Positions 16,587 to 26,771 of a DNA stretch of 64,000 nt are shown here, in pieces. The stretch lies in the NCBI GenBank assembly GCA_942493245.1, contig OW818685.1, forward strand, positions 682,001 through 746,000. The letters are read 5' to 3'. The DNA comes from DAOPYU01 sp942493245. GTDB lineage: Bacteria; Sumerlaeota; Sumerlaeia; UBA8349. Within the stretch, counting starts at the first letter, position 1. Each line of letters starts with the position of its first letter. Position numbers and translations under genes: made by a program. The notes below the pieces were generated by a model. The model saw nothing but the letters and a program-made list of their open reading frames with translations, did no database searches and had not been told where the DNA came from.

Positions 16587-18428
16587 ATGCTGAATGTCTT
16601 GAATCGGATCCTGAAATCCCCGCTGGTCTTCGACGGCGCGATGGGAACCATGCTCTACAGCAAGGGCGTGTTCATCAACACGTGCTACGACGAGCTGAAC
16701 CTGACCAACCCCCAATTGATCCGTTCGATCCACCACGACTACGTGGAGGCGGGCGCCGACGTAATCGAGACCAATACCTTCGGGGCCAATCGCATCAAGT
16801 TGAGTCGCTACGGTCTGGCGGACAAGACCGTGGCGATCAACCGCGCCGCCGTGGAACTGGCGCGCGCCGAAGCTGGAGAATCGGTGTCGGTGGCCGGGTC
16901 GGTGGGACCGTGCCTGGCGGCGGGGCAATTCCTGACCGACGCGCTCACGGTGGATCTCGAAGCCGCCTACGAAGAACAGATCGGCGCCTTGACCGAAGCG
17001 GGCGTGGACGCCGTGGTGTTCGAGACTTTCTCGAACCCGGACGAATTGCGTCTGGCCGCGCGTGTGGCGCGGCGCTTCGGCGCGCCGGTGTTCGGGTGCA
17101 TGACCATGAACGATCGGGGCGAGACGGCGCTCGGTTCTTCCGCCGAGGGAATTATCGCGCTCCTGGACGCCGACGAAAATCTCGATGGTTTGGGCATCAA
17201 TTGCGGCACCGGTCCCACCCAGGCGTGCGAGACGCTGACCCATGTGCTGCCATTGACCCAGAAGCCGTTTCTCGTGATGCCCAACGCGGGTTTGCCCCGT
17301 GAGATTGACGGGCGCACGATGTATCTGGCCAATCCGGAGTATTTCACCGAATACGCCAAGCGTTTCGTCGAACTGGGAGCGCGCGGTGTGGGAGGCTGCT
17401 GCGGCACAACGCCCGAGTACATCCGCATGGTTGCGCGGTCGGTCAAGGGTCTGAGCGGTGTCAAGCGGCACATCGAAGTGAAGGTTTACCGGCCTGACGA
17501 AATTACGGTCCAGGCCACGCCTCTGGCCGAAAAATCCCGTTTCGCCGGAAAACTGGCGCGGGGCGAAAAAGTCTGTACCGTCGAGATTCTCCCGCCCCGT
17601 TCGTGCGATCTGGCCGTGATGCTCCAGAAAGCGCGCACCTGTCATGTCCAGGGCGCCGACGCCATCAACATCCCCGACGGCCCGCGCGCCAGCTCGCGCG
17701 TCTCCCCCATGATCGCCGCCATCGCGATCAAGAACCAGGTCGGCATCGAGCCGATCCTGCACTACTGTTGCCGCGACCGCAACCTGATCGGGATGCAGGC
17801 CGACCTGATGGGCGGGTACGCGGCGGGTCTCGCGAATTTTCTCATCATCACGGGCGACCCTCCGAAACTGGGCGATTACCCCAACGCCACGGGCGTGTTC
17901 GACGTGGACTCCATCGGCCTGACCCAGGTGGCCAACAACCTGAACCACGGGCGCGACGCCGGAGGCGGCACCTTCAATCCCCCCACCGCCATCCTGATCG
18001 GCGTGGGCGCCAATCCCTGCGCCCTGGACCTCGACCGCGAGGTCGAGCGGTACTTCCGCAAGATTGACGCCGGCGCCGAGTACGCCATCACCCAGCCGGT
18101 TTTCGAGCCGGAAGCCCTGCTCCGTTTCCTCGATCGAGTGGGGAAATACTCGAAGACCATTCCGGTCGTGGCGGGGGTCTGGCCCCTGACCAGTTTCAAA
18201 AATGCCGAGTTCATGAAGAACGAAGTGCCCGGCGTCGAGGTGCCCGATCCCGTACTCGACCGCATGGCCACCTGCAAGACACGCGAAGAAGGCCGCGAGG
18301 AAGGGATCGCCATCGCCCGCGAGATCTGCGAACAGATCGCCTCGAGCGTGGCGGGGTTCCAGGTCAGCGCGCCCTTCGGCCAGGTGGACATCGCCCTGGA
18401 AGTCCTGCGCGGGTTGCCCACGCGCTGA
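16587..18428 (+). CDS. Bifunctional homocysteine S-methyltransferase / methylenetetrahydrofolate reductase
   Basis: A 613-residue two-domain enzyme of the YitJ type. Residues 1-290 form a Zn-dependent homocysteine methyltransferase barrel whose ligands are Cys206 ('GINCGTGP') and Cys271-Cys272 ('GGCCGTTPEYIR'). Residues about 325-613 form an FAD-binding MTHFR barrel ('KVCTVEILPPRSCDLAV', 'YCCRDRNLIGMQADLMG', 'LIITGDPPKLGDYP', 'TQPVFEPEALLRFL'). It links 5,10-methylene-THF reduction to methionine formation. The ATG at 16587 follows AGGAGA. It appears to be a single-gene transcript between the upstream terminator and the hairpins at 18507-18634. Confidence 0.95.
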   Translation: MLNVLNRILKSPLVFDGAMGTMLYSKGVFINTCYDELNLTNPQLIRSIHHDYVEAGADVIETNTFGANRIKLSRYGLADKTVAINRAAVELARAEAGESVSVAGSVGPCLAAGQFLTDALTVDLEAAYEEQIGALTEAGVDAVVFETFSNPDELRLAARVARRFGAPVFGCMTMNDRGETALGSSAEGIIALLDADENLDGLGINCGTGPTQACETLTHVLPLTQKPFLVMPNAGLPREIDGRTMYLANPEYFTEYAKRFVELGARGVGGCCGTTPEYIRMVARSVKGLSGVKRHIEVKVYRPDEITVQATPLAEKSRFAGKLARGEKVCTVEILPPRSCDLAVMLQKARTCHVQGADAINIPDGPRASSRVSPMIAAIAIKNQVGIEPILHYCCRDRNLIGMQADLMGGYAAGLANFLIITGDPPKLGDYPNATGVFDVDSIGLTQVANNLNHGRDAGGGTFNPPTAILIGVGANPCALDLDREVERYFRKIDAGAEYAITQPVFEPEALLRFLDRVGKYSKTIPVVAGVWPLTSFKNAEFMKNEVPGVEVPDPVLDRMATCKTREEGREEGIAIAREICEQIASSVAGFQVSAPFGQVDIALEVLRGLPTR

Positions 18429-18506
18429 CGCAACAAGGGCCTGTTTCGCAGCCAACCCAGTCAGACACAGTCGAGATCTCTGGGATGCCTCTTTTTTTGC
18501 ACTCCC

Positions 18507-18556
18507 GAAATGCGCGCAGCGCACGGAAAACCGATTCCGTGCGCTGCGCGCATTTC
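18507..18556. repeat. Perfect 22-bp hairpin
   Basis: The arms 18507-18528 and 18535-18556 are exact reverse complements, with a 6-nt loop aaccga. The right arm is not followed by a T-run, so it is not a standard intrinsic terminator. It is immediately followed by a second hairpin at 18584-18634. Confidence 0.88.
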
Positions 18557-18583
18557 AGGGGGAGGCGTTCCCATGACCGTTTG

Positions 18584-18634
18584 TCTCCGATACTCATGTC
18601 CGAAAGGCTTGACTTGGACAGGGAGTATCGGAGA
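18584..18634. repeat. Second structured hairpin ahead of the response regulator
   Basis: Outer arms 'tctccgatactc' (18584-18595) and 'gagtatcggaga' (18623-18634) pair perfectly. Nested inside, 'tgtcc' (18597-18601) pairs with 'ggaca' (18616-18620). This ~50-nt stem-loop lies 66 bp upstream of the start codon at 18701 and may be a leader structure or a dispersed palindrome. Confidence 0.75.
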
Positions 18635-18700
18635 AAATGCAGGTGTGGGGAAAAACTCACAGACTCGTAGATGGACCCGTGGCAAGAAGGGAGACACGCC

Positions 18701-19798
18701 ATGTCACCCGACCCATTGTATCGTATCATGGTGGTGGACGACGACCCGGAAATCCGCATGGTCATCGAAGCGGCTTTGACCGAGAAGTATGAGGTCTGTC
18801 ATGCGCACGATGGCTTGGACGCGCTCGAGAAACTCGACAAATACGAGCCGGACTTTGTCATTCTGGACCTCCTCATGCCGCTTATGAGCGGCACGGAGGT
18901 GTGCGAAAGCATCCGGCGGAATTCGAAGTTCCAGAACATGCAGGTACTGTTCCTCTCGGCGCACGACACACGCGAGGAAATCCAGCAGGCGTACGCCAGC
19001 GGCGGAAACCTGTTCCTGTCAAAACCCATTGATCCGGCGCGCCTGTTGCGCAACATCAATGTCTTTTTCGACAACGCCCCCCTGCCCCCCCGCTCCAAGA
19101 AACTCTCGATCATCCAGGTACGAATGCTCGACCATCTCGAGGAAGAGGTTCGCCCGCACCACCCTCACCATCAAGCGAACACGCCACAGAACAAGGTTCC
19201 TCCGCGCGCAATGGCCCCGCAGGTGGGACAGCGCCAGCACAAGATCCTCGAACGCCGGGAAGCGCCCGCCCCAGCCCATTCCGCCTCGAACGGCAATACT
19301 CCCACGCGGGCGCGCATACTCGTGGTGGAAGACGACAAGGACATGGCCGAGTTAATCGTGCTTTCGCTCGAGGACTCCTACGAAGTCACGGTGGCGCCGG
19401 ACGGTCTGGACGCCGTCGAAAAACTCGTGCGCTATCAGCCCGATATTCTCCTGATTGACGTGATGCTGCCGCGCATGAACGGATACCAGTTGTGCCAGTC
19501 CGTGCGGGCCAACCGCGCGTTCTGCGAGATGCCCATCTATTTCGTAACGGCCAAAAACGCCCCCAAAGACCGCGACTACGCCCTCCGGATCGGAGGCGAC
19601 GGCGTGCTCGGGAAACCCTTCGAGATGGACGAATTGCTCGGAATCTGCCGCGAGGCGCATCGCAAACCAGGCTTCCACCTCCGTCCCAAACAACTGTCCT
19701 ACGAAGAGATTCGGGCGTTGGAACACCGGGACGCGAAAGAAGCCGCCGTCCAATCGCGCAGCCGCCAACCGTTCGACCGTCCGGGACTGATTCAATAG
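18701..19798 (+). CDS. Double-receiver response regulator
   Basis: A 365-residue protein with two CheY-like receiver domains and no output domain. REC1 (about residues 6-125) has 'IMVVDDDPEIRM' and phospho-acceptor Asp56 in 'FVILDLLMP'. REC2 (about 205-325) has 'ILVVEDDKDMAEL' and Asp253 in 'ILLIDVMLP'; both keep the Lys near the end ('FLSKPID', 'VLGKPFE'). The ~75-residue linker is Pro/His/Gln-rich. The ATG at 18701 has AAGGGAG. No histidine kinase is adjacent. It probably relays phosphate or binds partner proteins. Confidence 0.88.
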   Translation: MSPDPLYRIMVVDDDPEIRMVIEAALTEKYEVCHAHDGLDALEKLDKYEPDFVILDLLMPLMSGTEVCESIRRNSKFQNMQVLFLSAHDTREEIQQAYASGGNLFLSKPIDPARLLRNINVFFDNAPLPPRSKKLSIIQVRMLDHLEEEVRPHHPHHQANTPQNKVPPRAMAPQVGQRQHKILERREAPAPAHSASNGNTPTRARILVVEDDKDMAELIVLSLEDSYEVTVAPDGLDAVEKLVRYQPDILLIDVMLPRMNGYQLCQSVRANRAFCEMPIYFVTAKNAPKDRDYALRIGGDGVLGKPFEMDELLGICREAHRKPGFHLRPKQLSYEEIRALEHRDAKEAAVQSRSRQPFDRPGLIQ

Positions 19799-20162
19799 AA
19801 CAAGGGAAAGACGGAGCATTATCCCCAGATGACCTGGCGCAGCTGCGCCGTGTATTCTGCGGTTGAATAAAGCGGTTCCGGTATTCTGTTGATCGCAACT
19901 CCGTATCAGCAAGCCGTTCTCCGCGTCCCCACGCCTCCACGTGAGCCGTTTTTTCGCTTTCCCGTCCGCCTTTTATCTTCCAGTTGCATCCGAAGATCGT
20001 CCAATAACGATAATCCGATAATCCGGATAAGCAAATAATCAGGATGGACACCGCGTCCCTGTTTTGATAAAATTTCACCGTTTGTGGCAGAGAACGGAAA
20101 AGATGAACTTATATCGCGAAAGAGTACGATTCTTTTTTCAATCCGGCAGGGAGAATGACAGC
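19799..20162. other. Intergenic region before the giant RCC1 gene
   Basis: 364 bp with no supported gene. It contains the AT-rich repetitive patch 'aacgataatccgataatccg' (about 20006-20025). An alternative upstream ATG of the next gene lies at 20103, but the signal peptide and better Shine-Dalgarno favour 20163. Confidence 0.45.
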
Positions 20163-23100
20163 ATGATCAGCAGTTCGGCGTGGCAAAAGCGGGTGTGGAC
20201 ACTTTGGGTGGGGATGATTCTTTTGGGGTTGGGTGGCGTGGAGGCGCAGGTCGCCTCGGCTTACACCCTCTCGGCCTCGGTCACCACCGCAACACAGGGT
20301 TACATCATCCAGTCGCCCCAGCAGGCCGACTATCCGGCAGGCACCACCGTCACCCTCTACGCCGGCGCCCGGCAGGGGTACGAGTTTTCCGGCTGGACAG
20401 GGAATGTTCCGATGGGACAGGAAATGTCCAACCCGTTAACGCTCGCGATGGACACGACAAAGACTCTCGTGGCGACATTTTGTGTCATTCCTGGTGGTAC
20501 GCTCCAATCTTGGAAGTGGTATGATTCTTCTCAAGATTCTGTTCCCACTTCGGCTACGGGTTTCATGGCCATTGCGGTAGGGGGATACGAGTACACGTAT
20601 ACGCATCACCGTTTAGGGCTGAAGTCGGATGGGTCCATTGTGGCGTGGGGGTATAACGATTCGGGGCAATGTTCCGTTCCGAGTCCCAACGCTGACTTTA
20701 TAGCGGTGTCGGCAGGCACGGGTCACAGTCTTGCCTTGAAATCCGATGGGTCGGTTGTTGCGTGGGGTGATAATGTACTCGACCAGTGCCGTGTGCCAGT
20801 TCCCAATAGCGGCTTTGTGGCTATTTCGACGGGGGGCATTCACAATTTGGGGCTGAAATCGGACGGTTCGATTGTGGCCTGGGGAGGGGATAACAGCAAT
20901 GGCCAGTTGAATGTTCCTGCTCCGAACACCGGTTTTGTGGCGGTGGCCGCAGGGGACACGCATAGTATCGGGCTCAAGTCGGACGGTTCGATTGTCGCGT
21001 GGGGGAATGATGGCGCGGGCCAGTGGAAGGTTCCGGCTCCCAATACCGGTTTTGTGGCGATTGCGGCGGCTTCTTATCACAGTCTGGGACTGAAGTCTGA
21101 TGGTTCGATTGTGGGATGGGGGATAGAGGCAAGTATTCCTACACCGAATAGTGGGTTTGTGGCCGTTTCAACAGGGGATGGTTATAGCGTCGGTTTGAAG
21201 TCGGATGGTTCGATTGTGGGGTGGAGCAATGGCAGTGGCGGGGCGTGGAATCTTCCCGCTTCCAACACGGGGTTTGATGCAATTGCGGCGGGGAACAGTT
21301 GCTTGCTGGCTATCAAATCTCATGGAAATTTGAAAGTGACAATTGACCCGCCACAAGCCGTTACCGAAGGTGCGCAGTGGCGTCTAACGGATGAACCGGC
21401 TGGTGTCTGGCATAATAGTGGGGTTTCGATTTCCAGCACAGTCGGAGAACATGTCCTGGAGTATAAAATGCTTGCCGGTTGGCTGGAACCGACCACCCAG
21501 ACAGTAACGCTTCTTAAGGGTAAGGAAGTTTCCGTTGCGGCGGAATACGTGGATACCCCCATGTGTACGTTGTCCACAACCGCGACGCATGGATTCATCA
21601 TGAATTGGCCGATTCGACCGGATTATTTGCCAGGTACCACGATAACACTTTATGCTCAGGCCCATCAGGGAGCGTTCTTTACAGGCTGGGGGGGAAATGT
21701 TCCAGCGGGGCGGGAGATGGAAAATCCCCTAGTCTTCTCAATCACAGCCGACACCACCCTCACGGCATCTTTCCGTCAGGACAGTGGTAAGGTCAAGGCT
21801 TGGGGGACCAATGGAAAAGGGCAATGTTCGGTCCCCGAACCAAATCGGGATTTTGTGGCCGTGGCCGGAGGTGGTCAGCACAGTTTAGGTTTGAAAACCG
21901 ACGGTACAATCGTGGCCTGGGGAGGTAACGATGATAACCAATGCTCCGTTTCCCTGCCCAATCAGGACTTTGTTGGGATTGCGGCTGGAAACTCGCACAG
22001 TCTCGGACTAAAATCCGATGGAACGATTGTTGCCTGGGGAAATAATTCTGCAGGTCAGTGTAACATTCCTGAACCCAATGCCGATTTCGTGTCTGTTGTC
22101 GGATCGGATGATTACAGTATGGGATTGAAAAAGGATGGCCGGATAATTGTCTGGGGCAACTATCATCGTACCCCTTCTTCCGTCCCAAGATTTCTGACAA
22201 TTGCAGGCGGACATCTTTGTTTGCTCGGATTAAAACAAAATGGTTCCATTTCTGCGTGGGGCAGTTTCGCGTATGATATTACAGTTGTACCGGAACCAAA
22301 CAGGGATTTCACCTCGATAATGGGAGGATATGACTTCAATCTGGCCTTGAAAAAGAATGGAGAGATTGTGGGATGGGGGAATCGGGGTTCTGGCCAACTT
22401 AACTTCGGATCCGGAACAGGTTATGTGGGCCTTGCGGCTGGGTGGAAACACAGCCTGGCTTTGCACTCCAGCGGTTCAGTCGTAGCTAAAGGTTCAAACG
22501 ACTATGGTCAGTGTGACGTTCCTGCCCCCAATATCGGTTTTGTATCTGTAGCGGCAGGGTGGGGGCATTCCCTGGCAATTTCAACCCTGGGCCGTCTGAA
22601 GACAACACTTGCCCCATCCAAGGCCATTGCCGCCGGGGCGCAGTGGCGATTGACGAGTGAAGCCAAAGGGTTATGGCACAACAGTGGAGACACGGTGACG
22701 ACTCGAACCGGGACCTACACGCTGACATTCAAGGACGCATATGGTTGGATCAAACCGGCGGATCAATCGGTTGAGATCGAACTTGATCGCGATACTTCCG
22801 GGACTGGAAATTACAGGTTGACCTCCTGGACGCTTGTAACCGCCAGTGAGAACGGGGCGATCCAGGTGTCACCAACTGATTCCAGTTTCCCGCACGGGAC
22901 CACGGTTACGCTGATGGCGCAACCGGGCGGGGGGTACTGGTTCGACCACTGGACGGGCGATGTGCCGGTGGGACAGGAACGGATCAATCCGCTGGCGATC
23001 CGTATGGACGCCAACAAGGTGATCGGGGCGGATTTAGAGTCCGGACCGTTGCCGTCTGCTCCGGTTATTACCTCCTTCAAGATCAACAATAACGCGGTCA

Positions 23101-26100
23101 CAGCGGTGAACCCAACCGTGGTTCTGGCTAACACCTGTACGGCCGAGACCAGCGGTTCCGCCACCCAGTATCTGGCGAGTGAGTCACCCAATTTTGTCGG
23201 CGCGGCGTGGAGGCCCTATGGAACGGTGTCTATGTTCCGGTTGTCCGAGGGAGCAGGAGTCAAAACCGTTTATTATAAGGTGAAGAATTCTGTCGGAGCG
23301 GAATCGGCCGTCACGAGCGACACGATCACGCTGGCGGGAGATGATTTTTCCGTCGTGGCGTGGGGACGCAATACCGAAAAACAGTGTAGTGTCCCTTCGC
23401 TCAACAGTGACTTTGTGGCCATTGCGGGGGGCGAAGCGCACAGTCTGGCGCTGAAAGCCGACGGTTCGGTTGTGACGTGGGGGAGAAATGTTGGAACTCT
23501 ACCCTCCCCCAACAGCGGTTTTGTTGCGATAGGAGGAGGAGATCTCCATAGCGCATTCTTGAAATCCGATGGTTCGACGCTTGGGGGACCGGGAGGGACA
23601 AGTCCTTTACCCAACCAGAATATTGTCGCCATCGCGGCCGGGCATAGTCATGATTTGGGACTGAAGTCCGATGGCTCGATTGTGGTATGGGGAACTAAAC
23701 TCTATGGTCTGTTTAACATTCCGTTCCCGAACCGGGATTTTGTCTCCGTGGCGGCAGGAGATTACCACTGTCTGGGTCTGAAAACCGACGGTTCCGTGGT
23801 GGGATGGGGGAATAATAATTACGGGCAGTGTACGGTTCCCTCTCCCAACAGTGGCTTTGTGGCCATTGCGGGAGGAGGGAACCATAGCCTGGGTCTGAAG
23901 TCCGATGGTTCGATTGTCGCGTGGGGAGATAACCGGGCGGGTCAATGCTCTGTTCCCACACCCAACAGCAACTTTATCGCCGTTGCGGCCGGAATGTATT
24001 TCAGTCTGGGATTGAAATCGGATGGTTCGATTGTTGCGTGGGGACAGAACACTTACAGTCAATGCAATGTTCCGGTTCCCAATACCGGCTTTGTGGCAAT
24101 TGCAGGAGGTGGATATCATGCTTTGGCTCTGGCTGCCACGGGCGACCTCGAGGTCGCCCTCACGCCGCCCGAGGCGATTGCCGCTGGGGCGCGGTGGCGG
24201 TTGACGGACGAGGCCAAGGATGTCTGGCACGACACGACGGTTTATGACCCGGTGACGAAAACCACCAGCAAAACGCTCCGGTCCCGGGTCGGCGTCCACA
24301 CGCTGACCTTTAAGGACGTCTATGGCTGGAACAAACCGGCGGACCAGGCGGTGGAGTTGACCACCACGGCGACCGCGCAGGCGGCGGGCGCGTACACGCG
24401 GGTGGACTGGCCGCTCTCGGTGGCCTGCACCAGCGGCACGGTCCTCGTTTCGCCCGCCGGGTCCAGTTTCCCGCACGGGACCACGGTGACGCTGACGGCG
24501 CAGCCGGACGCGGGGATGTGGTTCGACCGCTGGACGGGCAACGTGCCGGCGGGGTGGGAACGGGTCAATCCCCTGGTTCTGACAATGAATTCGACCAAGA
24601 CGCTGACGGCTCAACTGGCGTCCGGTCCGCCGCCCGCCGCGCCGGTCATCACGGCGTTCAAGATCAACAACGGCGCGGCGACGGCCGTGAACCCGACCGT
24701 GACACTGTTCAGCGCCTGCACGGCGGCGACCAGCGGTTCGGCTGCACAGTACCTGGCGAGCGAATCCGCCGATTTTACCAGCGCCACCTGGCGGCCCTAC
24801 GGGCCCATCCCCATGTTTACGCTGTCCGGGAACGCGGGAGTCAAGACGGTCTATTTCAAGGTGAAGAACAGCGCCGAGGTCGAGTCGGCGGTGACAAGCG
24901 ACACGATCGCGCTGGCCGGGTCCGACCTGGCCCTGGTGGCGTGGGGATCAAACTTTTATGGCCAATGCGCCCTTCCTGCGCCCGGCAGTGGTTTTGTGGA
25001 GGTCGCGGCGGGTGAGAAGCACAACCTGGGACTGAAGGCGGATGGGACCGTCGTGGCGTGGGGGGACAACTATTTCAACCAGTGCCGCATTCCCGCGCCC
25101 AATCGGGACTTCGTGTCGGTCTCGACAGGGTGGTACCACAATCTGGGCCTGAAAAAAGACGGTTCGGTGGTCGCCTGGGGGTACAATAGCTCGAAGCAAT
25201 GTATGGTTCCTTCGCCCAACAGCAATTTTGTGGCGATCGCTGCGGGGGGATCCCACAGTCTGGGCCTGAAGGCCGACGGTTCGATTGTGGCCTGGGGGTA
25301 CAATTACTACGGCCAATGCACAGTCCCCTCGCCCAACAGCGGTTTTGTGGCGATTGCAGCGGGAAGCCATAACAGTCTGGCCCTGAAGGCCGATGGCTCG
25401 ATTGTCGAGTGGGGGTACGACAATTACGACAATTGGACAATTCCCTTGCCGAACAGCGGTTTTGTGGCCATCGCCGCAGGAGTTCACCACCGACTGGCTC
25501 TGAAATCCGATGGAACAATCGTGGCGTGGGGAGAGAACGGGAAACGGCAATGTAATGTTGCCTCCCCCAACAGCGGCTTCGTGGCGATCAAGGCGGGATA
25601 TTATCACAGTCTGGGCCTCAAGTCCGACGGCTCGATCGTGACATGGGGGGATAATGCCCAGGGCCAGTGTACGGTTCCCTCGCCCAACCACGGGTATGTG
25701 GCGCTGGTCGCGGGCGGGGACCATTCCCTGGCCCTGGCGCCCGGAGGCGACTTGCAGATGACTCTCACGCCGCCCGAGGCGGTGGCCGCCGGGGCGCGGT
25801 GGCGTCTGTCCAGCGAGGCGGCGAACGTCTGGCACAACGACACGGTCTATGACCCGGTCAGCAACACCAGCAGCACGGCCCTGCGGGCCCAGACCGGATT
25901 CCACGCGCTGACGTTCAAAGACCTTTACGGCTGGACGAAACCGCAGGACCGGGACGTGGAAATCACCACCGGCGGCTTGACGCGGGCGGCGGGTCACTAC
26001 GACCCGATTCTTCGCAATCTGGCGACCCTCTGTGAAGGGAAGGGAAAAGTCCTCGCCGCACCGGCGGCTTTCACCGGTTCCCAATATGTTCTCGGCACCA

Positions 26101-26771
26101 CGGTGACCCTGACAGCGCAGCCCGACGCCGGGTGGCGGTTCTCGGGCTGGACGCTGACCGGTCCCGCGCCGGCCCCCACGACCAATCCGTTCGCGCTCGT
26201 CATGCTGGCCGATACCACCGTGACGGCGCACTTCACGCAGGTCTTCACACTCGCCACCTCGCAGGTCGGCCAGGGGACGCTGGAGCAGAATCCGTCCAGC
26301 ACACAGGTCTTCGACGCGGGAAGCACGGTGACCCTGACGGCCACGCCCGCGGCGGGCTTCGTCTTCGCCGGGTGGTCGGACGGCGTTGCGCCGGAACAGA
26401 AAGCGCAGAACCCGCTGGTTCTGCTGATGGATCGCAACTGGCAGATTTCGGCGTACTTCCTGCCCGAGGGGCAGAGCACCGTCACGCTCGCGGTCGAGAC
26501 CGAGGGCCAGGGCGCGGTGCGCGTCGAGCCGGACCTGATGTTCTACCCGGTCGGCTCGACCGTGACGCTTACGGCCGCTCCGGGGAAGGGCCAACGGTTT
26601 GTGCGATGGGAGGGCGACGTGCCCACGGGGAGCGAGACGGCGCCGACGCTGACGCTGACGATGTCGGCCAACCGCACAGTGCGCGCGGTTTTCGAGCGGA
26701 TTCCGTCGCCGCCGGTGTGGATGATCTCGCGGGCGGACCGGACGAACTCGGATAGGAGACGCGGCGGTTGA
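20163..26771 (+). CDS. Giant secreted protein with four RCC1 propellers and InlB-like/PEGA-like modules
   Basis: A 2202-residue exported protein. A signal peptide (residues 1-33, ending near 'VASA') is followed by four cassettes. Each cassette has an InlB-B-like repeat ('GTTVTLYAGARQGYEFSGW' type), an RCC1 block built from ~38-residue units ('SLGLKSDGSIVAWG'), and a PEGA-like segment ('GAQWRLTDE'). I count exactly seven 'HSLGL'-type units in each RCC1 block (about 20500-21340, 21787-22590, 23341-24135 and 24925-25740), enough for one seven-bladed propeller each. Cassettes 3 and 4 also carry an 'ITSFKINN'-type module before the propeller. Three more InlB-like repeats end the protein (26010-26700). 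Probably an extracellular binding or surface protein; ligand unknown. The start follows AGGGAG. Confidence 0.85.
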   Translation: MISSSAWQKRVWTLWVGMILLGLGGVEAQVASAYTLSASVTTATQGYIIQSPQQADYPAGTTVTLYAGARQGYEFSGWTGNVPMGQEMSNPLTLAMDTTKTLVATFCVIPGGTLQSWKWYDSSQDSVPTSATGFMAIAVGGYEYTYTHHRLGLKSDGSIVAWGYNDSGQCSVPSPNADFIAVSAGTGHSLALKSDGSVVAWGDNVLDQCRVPVPNSGFVAISTGGIHNLGLKSDGSIVAWGGDNSNGQLNVPAPNTGFVAVAAGDTHSIGLKSDGSIVAWGNDGAGQWKVPAPNTGFVAIAAASYHSLGLKSDGSIVGWGIEASIPTPNSGFVAVSTGDGYSVGLKSDGSIVGWSNGSGGAWNLPASNTGFDAIAAGNSCLLAIKSHGNLKVTIDPPQAVTEGAQWRLTDEPAGVWHNSGVSISSTVGEHVLEYKMLAGWLEPTTQTVTLLKGKEVSVAAEYVDTPMCTLSTTATHGFIMNWPIRPDYLPGTTITLYAQAHQGAFFTGWGGNVPAGREMENPLVFSITADTTLTASFRQDSGKVKAWGTNGKGQCSVPEPNRDFVAVAGGGQHSLGLKTDGTIVAWGGNDDNQCSVSLPNQDFVGIAAGNSHSLGLKSDGTIVAWGNNSAGQCNIPEPNADFVSVVGSDDYSMGLKKDGRIIVWGNYHRTPSSVPRFLTIAGGHLCLLGLKQNGSISAWGSFAYDITVVPEPNRDFTSIMGGYDFNLALKKNGEIVGWGNRGSGQLNFGSGTGYVGLAAGWKHSLALHSSGSVVAKGSNDYGQCDVPAPNIGFVSVAAGWGHSLAISTLGRLKTTLAPSKAIAAGAQWRLTSEAKGLWHNSGDTVTTRTGTYTLTFKDAYGWIKPADQSVEIELDRDTSGTGNYRLTSWTLVTASENGAIQVSPTDSSFPHGTTVTLMAQPGGGYWFDHWTGDVPVGQERINPLAIRMDANKVIGADLESGPLPSAPVITSFKINNNAVTAVNPTVVLANTCTAETSGSATQYLASESPNFVGAAWRPYGTVSMFRLSEGAGVKTVYYKVKNSVGAESAVTSDTITLAGDDFSVVAWGRNTEKQCSVPSLNSDFVAIAGGEAHSLALKADGSVVTWGRNVGTLPSPNSGFVAIGGGDLHSAFLKSDGSTLGGPGGTSPLPNQNIVAIAAGHSHDLGLKSDGSIVVWGTKLYGLFNIPFPNRDFVSVAAGDYHCLGLKTDGSVVGWGNNNYGQCTVPSPNSGFVAIAGGGNHSLGLKSDGSIVAWGDNRAGQCSVPTPNSNFIAVAAGMYFSLGLKSDGSIVAWGQNTYSQCNVPVPNTGFVAIAGGGYHALALAATGDLEVALTPPEAIAAGARWRLTDEAKDVWHDTTVYDPVTKTTSKTLRSRVGVHTLTFKDVYGWNKPADQAVELTTTATAQAAGAYTRVDWPLSVACTSGTVLVSPAGSSFPHGTTVTLTAQPDAGMWFDRWTGNVPAGWERVNPLVLTMNSTKTLTAQLASGPPPAAPVITAFKINNGAATAVNPTVTLFSACTAATSGSAAQYLASESADFTSATWRPYGPIPMFTLSGNAGVKTVYFKVKNSAEVESAVTSDTIALAGSDLALVAWGSNFYGQCALPAPGSGFVEVAAGEKHNLGLKADGTVVAWGDNYFNQCRIPAPNRDFVSVSTGWYHNLGLKKDGSVVAWGYNSSKQCMVPSPNSNFVAIAAGGSHSLGLKADGSIVAWGYNYYGQCTVPSPNSGFVAIAAGSHNSLALKADGSIVEWGYDNYDNWTIPLPNSGFVAIAAGVHHRLALKSDGTIVAWGENGKRQCNVASPNSGFVAIKAGYYHSLGLKSDGSIVTWGDNAQGQCTVPSPNHGYVALVAGGDHSLALAPGGDLQMTLTPPEAVAAGARWRLSSEAANVWHNDTVYDPVSNTSSTALRAQTGFHALTFKDLYGWTKPQDRDVEITTGGLTRAAGHYDPILRNLATLCEGKGKVLAAPAAFTGSQYVLGTTVTLTAQPDAGWRFSGWTLTGPAPAPTTNPFALVMLADTTVTAHFTQVFTLATSQVGQGTLEQNPSSTQVFDAGSTVTLTATPAAGFVFAGWSDGVAPEQKAQNPLVLLMDRNWQISAYFLPEGQSTVTLAVETEGQGAVRVEPDLMFYPVGSTVTLTAAPGKGQRFVRWEGDVPTGSETAPTLTLTMSANRTVRAVFERIPSPPVWMISRADRTNSDRRRGG

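Noticed and set aside
24948..26594. Long antisense open frame inside the RCC1 gene
   Set aside because: Its periodic sequence is only the shadow of the RCC1 repeats on the other strand.
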